Both the position numbers and the translations under genes were made by a program. Shown here one piece after another: positions 1 to 9,901 of a stretch of 42,266 nt of DNA. Within the stretch, counting starts at the first letter, position 1. Each line of letters starts with the position of its first letter. A model generated the notes under the pieces. It was not told the DNA's origin and ran no database searches. It saw only the letters and a program-made list of their open reading frames with translations. Source of the stretch: Myxococcales bacterium (GTDB taxonomy: Bacteria; Myxococcota_A; Polyangia; Polyangiales; Ga0077539); the NCBI GenBank assembly GCA_030652255.1, contig JAUSAZ010000065.1, positions 1 through 42,266 on the forward strand, in the 5' to 3' direction.

Positions 1-2865
1 GGTCTGCCCCGCGCTGCACGACACCGCGCACACGCCCGCCGCGCAGGCCTGGCCCGCCGGGCACACCCGCGCGCACGCCCCGCAGTTGGCGTTGTCGGTC
101 TGGAGGTTGCGGCACACGCCCGAGCAGTTGGTGGTGCCCGCGGCGCACGACACGGCGCAGGTGCCCGCCGAGCAGAGCTGGCCCGCCGGGCACACCCGCG
201 CGCAGGCCCCGCAGTTGTTCTGGTCGGTGCCGAGGTCGCGGCACACGCCCGAGCAGTTGGAGGTGCCCGCCGCGCAGGACACCGCGCACACGCTGTTGGT
301 GCACACCGTGCCCGCGGCGCAGACCCGGCCGCAGGCGCCGCAGTGGCTGTTGTCGCTGGTGAGGTCGCGGCACACGCCCGCGCAGTTGGTCTGCCCCGCG
401 GCGCACGACACCACGCAGGCGCTGGCCTGGCAGAGCTGGCCCGCGGGGCACACCCGCGCGCAGGCGCCGCAGTTGTTCGCGTCCGTGGTGAGGTCGCGGC
501 AGAGGCCCGAGCAGTTGGTGGTGCCCGCGGCGCACGACACGGCGCAGTCGCCCGCGACGCAGGCCTGGCCCGCGGCGCACACCCGGCCGCAGGCGCCGCA
601 GTTGGCGTTGTCGCTCGCGAGCGCGCGGCAGACGCCCGAGCAGTTGGTGGTGCCCGCGCCGCACGACACGGCGCAGACCCCCGCGGAGCACACCTGCCCC
701 GCGGCGCACCCGCGGCCGCAGGCGCCGCAGTGGTTCACGTCGGTGCCGAGGTCGCGGCAGACGCCCGAGCAGTTGGTGGTGCCCGCGCCGCACGACACCG
801 TGCACGCCCCGGCGGAGCAGAGCTGGCCCGACGGGCAGGTGCGGCCGCAGGCGCCGCAGTGGTTGGTGTCCGTCCCGAGGTCGCGGCACACGCCCGAGCA
901 GTTGGTGGTGCCCGACACGCACGACACCGTGCAGGTGCCGGCGGAGCACACCTGGCCCGCGGCGCACACCCGGCCGCAGGCGCCGCAGTTGGCGCGGTCG
1001 GTTGCGAGCTCGCGGCAGGCGCCGTTGCACTCGACCTGCCCCGCGGGGCACGACACGACGCACGCCCCGGCGGTGCACACCTGCCCCGACGGGCACGCGC
1101 GGGCGCACGCTCCGCAGTTGGTGCGGTCGGTGCCGAGGTCGCGGCAGACGCCCGAGCAGTTGGTGGTGCCCGCGCCGCACGACACCGTGCACACGCCCGC
1201 GGAGCACACCTGGCCCGCGGCGCACGCGACGCCGCAGGCGCCGCAGTCGTTCACCCCCGTCTGGAGGTCGCGGCACACGCCGCCGCAGTTGGTGAGCCCC
1301 GCGCCGCACGACACCGTGCAGGTGCCGCGCGAGCACACGGTGCCCGACGGGCACGAGCTGCTGCAGGTGCCGCAGTTGGCGTTGTCGCTCCCGAGGTCGC
1401 GGCACACGCCGGTGCAGTTGGTGAGCCCCGCGAGGCACGACACCTGGCAGACGCCCAGCGAGCACACGGTGCCCGACGGGCAGGCCGTGCCGCAGGCGCC
1501 GCAGTTGTTCACGTCGGTCTGCAGGTCGCGGCAGACGCCCGCGCAGTCGGAGGTACCGGCGCCGCACGACACCTGGCACATCCCGCGCGAGCACACCTGC
1601 CCCGAGGCGCAGCCGCGCCCGCAGGCGCCGCAGTGGTTGTTGTCCGTGGTGAGGTCGCGGCAGACGCCCGAGCAGTTGGCGGTGCCCGCGCCGCACGACA
1701 CCGTGCACACGCCCGCGGAGCACACCTGCCCCGGCGCGCAGGCCGTGCCGCAGGCGCCGCAGTTGTTCACGTCGGTCTCGAGGTCGCGGCACACGCCCCC
1801 GCAGCTCGACGTCCCGGCCACGCACGACACCGTGCACGCGCCGCGCGAGCACACCTGCCCGGAGGCGCAGACCACCCCGCAGGCGCCGCAGTTGAGCCGG
1901 TCGGTCTCCAGCTCGCGGCAGGTGCCCGCGCAGTCCACCTGGCCCGCCGGGCACGACACCGTGCACACCCCGGCCGCGCAGATCTGGCCCGACGGGCACG
2001 TGGTGCCGCAGGCGCCGCAGTTGAGCCGGTCGGCCGCGAGGTCGCGGCACACGCCGTCGCAGTTGGTGGTGCCCGCCACGCAGGTCACGTTGCAGGTGCC
2101 CGCGGAGCACACCTGGCCCGCGGCGCACGGCCGCCCGCAGCCGCCGCAGTGGTTGAGGTCGGTCTGCGGGTCGCGGCACACGCCGTCGCAGTTGTTGAGC
2201 CCGGCGCCGCACGACACCGTGCAGGTGCCGCGCGAGCACACGGTGCCCGACGGGCAGGCGTTGCCGCAGGCGCCGCAGTTGGCGTTGTCGCTCGAGACGT
2301 CGCGGCAGATGCCGCCGCAGTCGGTGAGCCCCGAGAGGCACGACACCTGGCACACGCCCGCCGAGCACACCGTGCCCGAGGGGCAGGCCGTGCCGCAGGC
2401 GCCGCAGTTGGCGTTGTCGGTGCTGAGCTCCCGGCAGAGGCCGCCGCAGTTGGTGGTGCCCGACACGCACGACACCTGGCAGGCGCCCATGGAGCACACC
2501 TGGCCGGCGGCGCAGGTCACCCCGCAGGCGCCGCAGTGGGCGAGGTCGGTCTGGAGGTCGCGGCAGACGCCCGAGCACTCGCTCAGGCCCGCGCCGCAGG
2601 TGACCTGGCACATGCCGCGCGAGCACACCTGGCCGGCGACGCAGCGGGTGCCGCAGGCGCCGCAGTGGTTGACGTCGCTGGTCACGTCGCGGCAGACGCC
2701 GTCGCAGCTGCTGAGCCCGGCGCCGCAGGACACCACGCAGCGGCCCGCGGTGCACACCTCGCCGGAGCTGCACACGTTGCCGCAGGCGCCGCAGCCGGCG
2801 CGGTCGGTCTGCAGGTCGCGGCACACGCTGGAGCAGTTGGTGAAGCCCGCGCCGCAGGTGGTGCC
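1..2865 (-). repeat. 129-bp coding tandem repeat array (43-residue Cys-rich unit)
   Basis: Translated on the minus strand, residues 260-1205 of the Cys-rich lipoprotein split into 22 units of 43 residues with no insertion or deletion; a 23rd begins at the window edge. All eight cysteines and the CGACG core are kept in nearly every unit. Exceptions are one unit with CGTCSSSC and a few with CGACAR. Variation is concentrated between the cysteines. The even unit length with sequence drift suggests past duplication under structural constraint. Confidence 0.9.
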
Positions 2866-3642
2866 GCAGACGCCGCGCACGCAGAACTGCCCGAAGGGAC
2901 ACGCGGTGCCGCAGGCGCCGCAGTGGGCGAGGTCGTTGGTGATGTCCGCGCACACCTCGCCGCCGCCCATCGCCCCGGCGTCCGCGCCGGGGGTCATGCA
3001 GGGCGTGAGCAGCTCGGAGCACCGGATGCGGCAGCGACCCGCCTGGCAGGAGTAGCCCTCCTGGCAGGTGAGCCCGCAGGCGCCGCAGTTGGCGCGGTCG
3101 GTCTGGAGCTCGGCGCAGTAGCGCAAGACCCCGCCGTCCATGCCGAGGGCTGTGGTGCACTCCGTCGCGGTGCCCGTGCACATGAACGTGCACACGCCGC
3201 CGGAGCACACCTGGTCGGCGCCGCAGGCCATGCCGCAGCCGCCGCAGTGCATGCGGTCGGTCTGGATGGACGTGCAGCGCGCCGCGCCGGCGCCCCCGTC
3301 GCCGCCCGCGGGGCCCGCGCAGAGCCGCTCGCCGACGGCGCAGTCGGGGATGCACGCCCCGTTCTGGCAGAGCTCGCTGGCGCCGCAGGCCATGCCGCAG
3401 GCGCCGCAGTTGGCGCGGTCGACCCGCGGGTCGACGCACCGGTCGCTGCAGGCGGTGAGCGGCGCGGGACAGGCCACGGCGTCGGGCGACGCGTCGAGGG
3501 CCGCGTCGGTCGTCGTGACGTCGACATCGACGGCGGCCGCGTCGCGGGGCGTGGGGCCTCCGACGACGCTTCGTCCTTCACAGCCCGCGATCGCGAGCAG
3601 GGCGACGGCCATGACAACGAAGGGAGAACGAGATTGGCGCAT
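1..3642 (-). CDS. Cys-rich STIG1-like tandem-repeat lipoprotein, 3' end outside window
   Basis: The reading frame is open from an ATG at 3642 to the window edge: 1214 residues are visible and no stop is seen. The start has a GGAAGGA ribosome site about ten bases upstream. The N-terminus is a lipoprotein signal (hydrophobic VVMAVALLAIAGC, lipid Cys21), followed by an Asp/Ala/Thr-rich linker to about residue 57. Four divergent Cys-rich units come next, then from residue 260 twenty-two consecutive units of exactly 43 residues plus the start of another. The unit pattern is VSCGAGTTNCSGVCRDL, a TD, then NCGACG, a Cys, GQVCSAGxC, with eight cysteines. Such CGACG repeats are usually matched to the STIG1 family in myxobacteria; the biochemical role there is not known. 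I infer a disulfide-rich surface rod. Long antisense frames over this gene are by-products of its composition. Confidence 0.88.
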   Translation of the reverse strand, partial: MRQSRSPFVVMAVALLAIAGCEGRSVVGGPTPRDAAAVDVDVTTTDAALDASPDAVACPAPLTACSDRCVDPRVDRANCGACGMACGASELCQNGACIPDCAVGERLCAGPAGGDGGAGAARCTSIQTDRMHCGGCGMACGADQVCSGGVCTFMCTGTATECTTALGMDGGVLRYCAELQTDRANCGACGLTCQEGYSCQAGRCRIRCSELLTPCMTPGADAGAMGGGEVCADITNDLAHCGACGTACPFGQFCVRGVCGTTCGAGFTNCSSVCRDLQTDRAGCGACGNVCSSGEVCTAGRCVVSCGAGLSSCDGVCRDVTSDVNHCGACGTRCVAGQVCSRGMCQVTCGAGLSECSGVCRDLQTDLAHCGACGVTCAAGQVCSMGACQVSCVSGTTNCGGLCRELSTDNANCGACGTACPSGTVCSAGVCQVSCLSGLTDCGGICRDVSSDNANCGACGNACPSGTVCSRGTCTVSCGAGLNNCDGVCRDPQTDLNHCGGCGRPCAAGQVCSAGTCNVTCVAGTTNCDGVCRDLAADRLNCGACGTTCPSGQICAAGVCTVSCPAGQVDCAGTCRELETDRLNCGACGVVCASGQVCSRGACTVSCVAGTSSCGGVCRDLETDVNNCGACGTACAPGQVCSAGVCTVSCGAGTANCSGVCRDLTTDNNHCGACGRGCASGQVCSRGMCQVSCGAGTSDCAGVCRDLQTDVNNCGACGTACPSGTVCSLGVCQVSCLAGLTNCTGVCRDLGSDNANCGTCSSSCPSGTVCSRGTCTVSCGAGLTNCGGVCRDLQTGVNDCGACGVACAAGQVCSAGVCTVSCGAGTTNCSGVCRDLGTDRTNCGACARACPSGQVCTAGACVVSCPAGQVECNGACRELATDRANCGACGRVCAAGQVCSAGTCTVSCVSGTTNCSGVCRDLGTDTNHCGACGRTCPSGQLCSAGACTVSCGAGTTNCSGVCRDLGTDVNHCGACGRGCAAGQVCSAGVCAVSCGAGTTNCSGVCRALASDNANCGACGRVCAAGQACVAGDCAVSCAAGTTNCSGLCRDLTTDANNCGACARVCPAGQLCQASACVVSCAAGQTNCAGVCRDLTSDNSHCGACGRVCAAGTVCTNSVCAVSCAAGTSNCSGVCRDLGTDQNNCGACARVCPAGQLCSAGTCAVSCAAGTTNCSGVCRNLQTDNANCGACARVCPAGQACAAGVCAVSCSAGQT

Positions 3643-3704
3643 GGGATGCGTTCCTTCCGGCCTTCGAGCGTATGCCCGGAGGGAGCGCGTCGGACAGTGG
3701 TCGC

Positions 3705-3725
3705 CGATGACAAAAAACGTCATCG
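3705..3725. other. Inverted repeat in gap between prfC and Cys-rich gene
   Basis: CGATGAC and GTCATCG flank a seven-base A-rich centre, giving a perfect 7-bp stem. It lies in the 170-base gap after the prfC stop and before the Cys-rich lipoprotein start, in a locally AT-richer patch. Read on the minus strand the loop is GTTTTTT, so the T run is inside the loop and not after the stem. It is therefore a weak terminator and could instead be an operator for the downstream gene. Confidence 0.4.
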
Positions 3726-3812
3726 AAACGCGGGAATTTCAGCGTACTTCGGAGGGTGAAGAATCGACCCCGGAGGGCCTCGGAGGGGGCTTGCGGAAGC
3801 GGACCGTGGGTC

Positions 3813-5411
<1,599 letters not shown>

Positions 5412-5439
5412 AACGCCGGGCACATAGCCCAACGGCCCG

Positions 5440-6537
5440 TCACTCGTCCAACAGCACCCGCTCGCGGCCATGCTCCGCGACGGCCTCGCGCACGCGCCGG
5501 AGCAGCGCCTCGCGGCGGCGGGAATACGCCGCCCAGTAACGCGCCATCTCCAGGCGGTGGAAGGGCAGCCCGTCGCGCCGCACCTCCGCCCGCACGGCGT
5601 CGGCCGTGGCGCGCTCGATGCCCGGGAGCATCCACCCCGGGATGCGCTCGATGCCGTCGATTCCGCCGCGGTCGGTGAGCAGGAGGTTGTCCAGGAACCA
5701 CCCCCGGTTGTTGTCGCGAAACACCAGGTCGCCGCGCTCGTCGAGGGGGACGTTGGCGGAGTTCCACCGGTCGAAGTTGGCCTGGAGGTAGTCGAAGGCG
5801 ATGAGCGCCGCGATCTGGCCGGCCCGCCGGCGGTGCTGCGCGGGGATGTCGTGGCGGGCGAACATCCACGGCGTCCACTGCTCGCGCGCCTCGGGGGTGT
5901 GCAGCCCCGAGTGGTGCAGCACGGGCATCCAGTAGATGGCCGCGCCGCGGATGGTGCCGTCGCGCTCGCGGATGAGGTCGCGGTCGTGCGCGAAGCCCTC
6001 GAGGAGCGCCGCGGGCACCCGGCGGCTCACCGTCGGCGGCACCCGCTCGGTGATGCCCAGCACCCGCGCGAGGCGGTAGGCCAGCACCTCGTGCTTCCAC
6101 CACTGGTGCTCGCCCCGCCGCGCCGGCTTGAACGCGATCTCCACCCCGTCGCCCAGGTCGCAGTGGAACACCAGCGTCGTGCTGCTGAAGCGGTGCAGCA
6201 CCCGCAGCACCGGCCGCGAGCGCATCGCCTGGAGCAGCGCGTCCTCGTCCTGAGCCCGGAAGCGCCTTACGCCATCGGGTAAAGCTACCGCCGCGTCGGG
6301 GGCGGCCGCGGGGGGCGGGGCGCCCGCGTCGGGCCCCTGGGCGTCGGGCCCCTGGGCGACGGGCTCCTGGGCGGCCTCGACCGGGGCTGCCGGGGCGCTG
6401 GCGTCGACCGTGGCCCGGGCGAGGGCGACCTCGGCGAGCGGCAGCGGTCGGGTGGTGGCCGGGCCGCGGGTGCAGGCGATGGCGGAGGTCAGCGCCGCGA
6501 TCACCCCACCGCCCGCGCGCGCCCGCCGTCGATCCAT
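5440..6537 (-). CDS. FAM20/HipA-superfamily kinase-like exported protein
   Basis: The product has 365 residues. A short basic N-terminus and hydrophobic stretch end at Ala-Cys22, a weak lipobox, followed by an Ala/Pro/Asp linker to about residue 85. The C-terminal domain has the layout of the atypical FAM20/HipA/PI3K-like kinases: a candidate nucleotide-binding Lys in VEIAFKPAR (K137), Glu150 in the following helix, a catalytic-loop-like NFDRWNSANV (D256, N262) and a metal-binding RDNNRGW (D275). These last two resemble the MDRH and LDNGRG motifs of FAM20C. The fold and the membrane or periplasmic location are inferred; the substrate is unknown. It lies 28 bases before prfC, with no obvious functional link. 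A TAGGGT element sits nine bases upstream of the ATG and there is no Shine-Dalgarno. Confidence 0.72.
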   Translation of the reverse strand: MDRRRARAGGGVIAALTSAIACTRGPATTRPLPLAEVALARATVDASAPAAPVEAAQEPVAQGPDAQGPDAGAPPPAAAPDAAVALPDGVRRFRAQDEDALLQAMRSRPVLRVLHRFSSTTLVFHCDLGDGVEIAFKPARRGEHQWWKHEVLAYRLARVLGITERVPPTVSRRVPAALLEGFAHDRDLIRERDGTIRGAAIYWMPVLHHSGLHTPEAREQWTPWMFARHDIPAQHRRRAGQIAALIAFDYLQANFDRWNSANVPLDERGDLVFRDNNRGWFLDNLLLTDRGGIDGIERIPGWMLPGIERATADAVRAEVRRDGLPFHRLEMARYWAAYSRRREALLRRVREAVAEHGRERVLLDE

Positions 6538-6546
6538 CGGCGCGGA

Positions 6547-6552
6547 ACCCTA
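6547..6552 (-). promoter_or_regulatory. Candidate -10 element of kinase-like gene
   Basis: TAGGGT on the minus strand, followed by TCCGCGCCG and then the ATG at 6537. The nine-base distance implies an almost leaderless message. It matches the TANNNT-then-CGCGCC pattern found at several starts in this window. Confidence 0.42.
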
Positions 6553-6590
6553 GCATCGACGGGACATCGCCCGCGACCCCGATCGCGTTC

Positions 6591-6596
6591 TACAGT
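6591..6596 (+). promoter_or_regulatory. Candidate -10 element of Cys-rich protein gene
   Basis: TACAGT followed by CGCGCCCCG and the ATG at 6606. It shares the 68-base divergent gap with the opposing element for the kinase-like gene. Confidence 0.42.
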
Positions 6597-6605
6597 CGCG
6601 CCCCG

Positions 6606-8063
6606 ATGGCACCTCCGCGCAACGTCCGCAGCGCCTGGTCGGCGGCGCTCCGCCTCGCCGCCCTCGTGGTCACCTCGGCGCTCGCGACGACGCGGTGCGC
6701 CTCCGGGGCCTGCGAGCTCAACTCGGACTGCAACGCGGGCACCTACTGCGGGTACGACAACCAGTGCCGCTACGACTGCTTCGAGGACCGCGACTGCAAC
6801 GACGGGTCGTTCTGCAACCGCGACCGCGGCCGGTGCCAGGCGATCGCTGGCGACGCGGGGGTGACCGCCGACGTCGTCGAGAAGAAGGACGGCGGGGAGA
6901 CGCCGGTCGACGCGGGTCCGCCGCCGGACGCGGGCGTCGACGTGCCCGTGGTGATGGACGTCCCGGTGGTGATGGACGTCCCGGTGGTGACGGACGTCCC
7001 GGTGGTGACGGACGTGGGCTCTCCCCCGGTCGACCTCGGCGGGCCGGTGGACGTCCCGGTCACGCCGGTGGACACGGGACCGCCGCCGGGGCGCGGCGCC
7101 TACCTCGACCCGTGCATGGTCAACGAGGACTGCGCCTCGGGTGAGTGCCTCCGCACCAGTGGTGGCGCGCGCTTCTGCACCCGTCGCTGCGTGGCGACGT
7201 TGGATTGCGCCGACGGCTTCGTCTGCAACAGCCCCCCGGCGGGCGAGGCGGCGCGGTGTGTCCCCGACGACACCGGCACTGCCTGCGACGCGCGGACGGC
7301 GGTGCCCTGCGCGCGCTTCTGCGTGGGCAACCCGGTGGGCGGGGTGCAGGCCCACTGCACCCGCGAGTGCCGCACCGGCGCCGACTGCCCCGCGGGCTAC
7401 GGCTGCCAGGACGCCGGCGGCGGACAGCGGGTGTGCATGTCCGCCGAGCAGCCCTGCTCGCGCGCCATCGACTGCACCTCCAACATCTGCGTGGGCACCC
7501 CCGGGGGCTTCCAGGGCTGCACGTCGCGCTGCGCCAGCGACAGCGACTGTCCCCGGCGCATGACCGTCAACGTCACGGGCCTCGGGATCATCGCCCTGCC
7601 GCCGTACCGCTGCCAGCTGGTCGACGGCGAGCGCATCTGCGTGCCGCCCCTGGAGATCACCGGCGGAGACATCTCCGGGAGCAACGAGCTCGGCGCGTCG
7701 TGCGGGTCGGGGTCCACGCCGCTCTGCCGCAGCGGCGTGTGCGACAGCGACACCAACGTCTGTGTGCAGGGCTGCACCCCCACCGGCGGGTGTCCGAGCG
7801 GCTTCGCGTGCCGCCCGTGGGTCGACGGCACCGACATCTACCTGGTGTGCCGCCGCTCGGTGACGGGCAACGTGCCCATCGGCGGGGCGTGCATGATCGG
7901 GGCGGATTGTGTCTCGGGGCTCTGCCAGGGAACGAGCCCGAGCCCGGGTTCGCCGGGCTACTGCACCCGCTTCTGCAACGACCGGCTGTGCCCGACCGGC
8001 ATGACCTGCAGGGACAGCGGGCGGGCGCTGGACGGCACGCCGATCTCGCTCTGCCAGCGGTAG
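6606..8063 (+). CDS. Cys-rich secreted protein with Val/Pro/Asp repeat linker
   Basis: The product has 485 residues and an N-terminal hydrophobic export signal (about residues 14-30, LRLAALVVTSALATT) just before a Cys. It is probably exported, and a lipoprotein is possible. A first Cys-rich module (residues 35-80, with CELNSDCNAGTYC and DCFEDRDCNDGSFC pairs) is joined by an Asp/Pro-rich linker containing four VPVVMD/TD repeats to a larger Cys-rich region from about 165 to the end. That region has repeated blocks of the type C-x-x-G-ADC-GxGC with CTRxC. Such modules are common in uncharacterised myxobacterial surface proteins; no function is known to me. The start is ATG without a Shine-Dalgarno, behind a TACAGT element. 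It ends convergently with the cupredoxin gene, 24 bases away. Confidence 0.8.
   Translation: MAPPRNVRSAWSAALRLAALVVTSALATTRCASGACELNSDCNAGTYCGYDNQCRYDCFEDRDCNDGSFCNRDRGRCQAIAGDAGVTADVVEKKDGGETPVDAGPPPDAGVDVPVVMDVPVVMDVPVVTDVPVVTDVGSPPVDLGGPVDVPVTPVDTGPPPGRGAYLDPCMVNEDCASGECLRTSGGARFCTRRCVATLDCADGFVCNSPPAGEAARCVPDDTGTACDARTAVPCARFCVGNPVGGVQAHCTRECRTGADCPAGYGCQDAGGGQRVCMSAEQPCSRAIDCTSNICVGTPGGFQGCTSRCASDSDCPRRMTVNVTGLGIIALPPYRCQLVDGERICVPPLEITGGDISGSNELGASCGSGSTPLCRSGVCDSDTNVCVQGCTPTGGCPSGFACRPWVDGTDIYLVCRRSVTGNVPIGGACMIGADCVSGLCQGTSPSPGSPGYCTRFCNDRLCPTGMTCRDSGRALDGTPISLCQR
6939..7010 (+). repeat. Four 18-bp in-frame tandem repeats (DVPVVM/T)
   Basis: The units begin at 6939, 6957, 6975 and 6993. 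Each encodes Asp-Val-Pro-Val-Val-Met or -Thr. The last two units are identical in sequence, which suggests recent slippage. The array forms part of the linker between two Cys-rich modules. Confidence 0.9.
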
Positions 8064-8078
8064 TCGCGCGGAGGGGTA

Positions 8079-8099
8079 CAGGTCAGGTCAGCGGACCTG
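8079..8099. terminator. Weak hairpin between convergent genes
   Basis: CAGGTC and GACCTG form a 6-bp stem around a nine-base loop, overlapping the stop codon of the cupredoxin gene and lying 16 bases after the Cys-rich gene stop. There is no T tract. A shared terminator role is only a suggestion. Confidence 0.25.
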
Positions 8100-8747
8100 G
8101 ATCACGCCCGCCATGCCCGGCTGGTGGAAGTTGCAGAAGTAGGGGTACAGCCCCGGCGCCGCGAAGGTGAAGGTCGCGCTCGCGCCGGTGTTGGTGTTGG
8201 TGATGGGGTTCGGGGTCGTGCCGGCGGGGTCACCCGAGACCGAGCCGGCGACGAGGGGGTGGCTGCTGAAGGTGCCCGAGAAGGTCACCGTCTGGCCCGC
8301 GGTGATGGTCATGCATCGCGGGTCGTAGGTGAAGGAGCTGCCGAAGGTGATGGTGCGCGTGCCCGCGCTGTGGTCGACGTACATCGCCGGGGTGCAGCCG
8401 TTGATCGTCGCGATCGCAGGGCCCGCGTCGGTGCCCGCGCCCGAGTCCGCGGGGCCCGTGTCCGTCGCCGTGCCCGAGTCCGTGCCCGCATCGGTCTGCG
8501 TCCCGACGTCGGTGCCCGCGCCGGTGTCGACCGCGCTGCCGGTGTCGACCGCGGCGCCCGTATCCGTCGCGGAGCCAGAGTCGACCGGGCTGCCCGTATC
8601 CGTCGCGGTGCCGGTGTCGGCCGGGGCGCCCGTGTCGACGGTGTTGCCGAGGTCGGTGCCGGCGTCGGTCGGGGCCGGGTCGTCGCTGCAGCCCGCGACC
8701 ATGCCCGCCATAAGAAGTGCCGTCCCAAGAATGAAGTTCGTACGCAT
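8088..8747 (-). CDS. Plastocyanin-like cupredoxin lipoprotein
   Basis: The product has 219 residues. The signal peptide MRTNFILGTALLMAGMVAGC has a clear lipobox with lipid Cys20. Residues 21 to about 110 are a low-complexity tether of repeated Asp-Thr-Gly/Val-Asp-Thr-Gly. The C-terminal 105 residues look like a type I copper domain: ITAGQTVTFSG, then His in SSHPLVAG, then Cys, His and Met in the terminal YFCNFHQPGMAGVIQV. These give the His-Cys-His-Met ligand set typical of plastocyanin/azurin-like electron carriers. A periplasmic or outer-membrane electron-transfer role is inferred. The frame is open further upstream, but the ATG at 8747 has a GGAGA ribosome site eight bases ahead and begins the signal peptide, so it is preferred. 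No partner oxidase gene is adjacent. Confidence 0.9.
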   Translation of the reverse strand: MRTNFILGTALLMAGMVAGCSDDPAPTDAGTDLGNTVDTGAPADTGTATDTGSPVDSGSATDTGAAVDTGSAVDTGAGTDVGTQTDAGTDSGTATDTGPADSGAGTDAGPAIATINGCTPAMYVDHSAGTRTITFGSSFTYDPRCMTITAGQTVTFSGTFSSHPLVAGSVSGDPAGTTPNPITNTNTGASATFTFAAPGLYPYFCNFHQPGMAGVIQVR

Positions 8748-8764
8748 CGTTGATCTCCGGTGAT

Positions 8765-8784
8765 CCGCGGGGCCCTCCCCGCGG
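8765..8784. promoter_or_regulatory. GC-rich hairpin in leader of cupredoxin gene
   Basis: CCGCGGGG and CCCCGCGG make a perfect 8-bp stem with a four-base loop. It lies between the predicted -10 element (8794-8799) and the ribosome site of the cupredoxin gene. It could affect translation or terminate read-through from the aldo/keto reductase gene, whose stop is 90 bases upstream. Confidence 0.4.
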
Positions 8785-8793
8785 GGGGCGCGG

Positions 8794-8799
8794 ACCCTA
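8794..8799 (-). promoter_or_regulatory. Candidate -10 element of cupredoxin gene
   Basis: TAGGGT on the minus strand followed by CCGCGCC, the same arrangement as upstream of the kinase-like gene at 6537. Here the leader would be about 40 bases and carries a hairpin and a Shine-Dalgarno. Confidence 0.42.
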
Positions 8800-8874
8800 A
8801 TACAGTTCGCGCCGCGCCGGGCGGTGTTCGACGGGGAGCACCTGACCGCGGCCCTCGACGCCGCGGTCATCGCA

Positions 8875-9864
8875 TCAGCGGGGGATGGCGCTCATCATGG
8901 CGGCGGGGTAGCGCAGGCCCGCGGCGGAGCCCGGCGGGGCGGCCGCGTCGATGCGCGCGAGGTCGGCGGCGTCGAGGGTGACGGCGTTCGCGGCGACGTT
9001 CTCGTCGAGGTACTTGCGGCGCTTGGTGCCGGGGATGGGCACCACGTCGTCGCCCTGGGCCATCACCCACGCGAGGGCGAGCTGCGAGGCGGTGCAGCCC
9101 TTCTCGCGGGCGATGTCCTCGATGCGCGCGACGAGGTCGAGGTTCTTCTGGAAGTTGTCGCCCTGGAAGCGCGGGCTCTGGCGGCGGTAGTCGTCCTCGG
9201 CGAGGTCTTCGAAGCGCTTGATCTGCCCGGTGAGGAAGCCGCGGCCGAGGGGGCTGTACGCGACGAAGCCGATGCCGAGCTGGCGGCAGGCGGCGAGCAC
9301 GCCGTCCTCGGGGTCGCGGCTCCAGAGCGAGTACTCGGTCTGCACTGCGGCGATGGGGTGCACCTTCGCGGCGCGCTCGAGCGTCTCGGGACCGGCCTCG
9401 GAGAGCCCGATGTGCCGCACCTTCCCCTCGGCGACGAGCTGCGCCATCGCGCCGACGGTCTCCTCGATGGGCGTGCTGGGGTCGACGCGGTGGAGGTAGT
9501 AGAGGTCGATCACGTCGGTGCCGAGGCGCTGGAGGCTGCCCTCGATCGAGCGGCGCACGTTGGCGGGCGAGCCGTCGAGGGTGCGCCCCGCGGGCCGGTC
9601 GGGGTCGACCCGGATGCCGAACTTGGTCGCGAGCTGGACCCGCTGCCGGCGCCCGCGGAGGAAGCGGCCGAGGAGTTCCTCGTTGGTGAAGGGGCCGTAC
9701 ATCTCGGCGGTGTCGAGGAAGGAGACGCCGAGGTCGAGGGCGCGCTCGAGGGTGGCCATGGACTCGGCGTCGTCGCGGCCCGAGTAGAAGGCGCTCATGC
9801 CCATGCAGCCCAGGCCCTGGGCGGAGACATCGAGGCCGTTGGTTCCGAGGGTGCGTCGCTGCAT
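8875..9864 (-). CDS. Aldo/keto reductase
   Basis: A 329-residue NADP(H)-dependent oxidoreductase of the aldo/keto reductase superfamily, normal length for the YhdN/IolS-like branch. It reduces aldehydes or ketones in the cytoplasm; the substrate cannot be read from sequence. The family tetrad is present: Asp51 and Tyr56 in FLDTAEMYG, Lys81 in LATKFG and His125 in DLYYLHRVD. The C-terminal cofactor segment ([17 protein letters not shown]) is also typical. The start is ATG at 9864. It lies 37 bases after the TPR gene on the same strand and may be the last gene of that operon. Its base composition is back to the high GC of the window, unlike the 3' part of its upstream neighbour. Confidence 0.95.
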   Translation of the reverse strand: MQRRTLGTNGLDVSAQGLGCMGMSAFYSGRDDAESMATLERALDLGVSFLDTAEMYGPFTNEELLGRFLRGRRQRVQLATKFGIRVDPDRPAGRTLDGSPANVRRSIEGSLQRLGTDVIDLYYLHRVDPSTPIEETVGAMAQLVAEGKVRHIGLSEAGPETLERAAKVHPIAAVQTEYSLWSRDPEDGVLAACRQLGIGFVAYSPLGRGFLTGQIKRFEDLAEDDYRRQSPRFQGDNFQKNLDLVARIEDIAREKGCTASQLALAWVMAQGDDVVPIPGTKRRKYLDENVAANAVTLDAADLARIDAAAPPGSAAGLRYPAAMMSAIPR

Positions 9865-9901
9865 CGGGTGGGTGATCCGTGAAGGGTGGATGGCTGGGAA
9901 T

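Noticed and set aside
1..2865. Periodic 129-bp DNA repeat as a possible non-coding or CRISPR array
   Set aside because: The period is a whole number of codons, the frame is open throughout and the cysteines are conserved, so it is a protein repeat.
86..3759. Two very long plus-strand open frames (989 and 1138 residues) over the Cys-rich gene
   Set aside because: They are antisense to a clear lipoprotein with ordered cysteine repeats. Their repetitiveness mirrors the 129-bp repeat, and stop codons are rare because of high GC.
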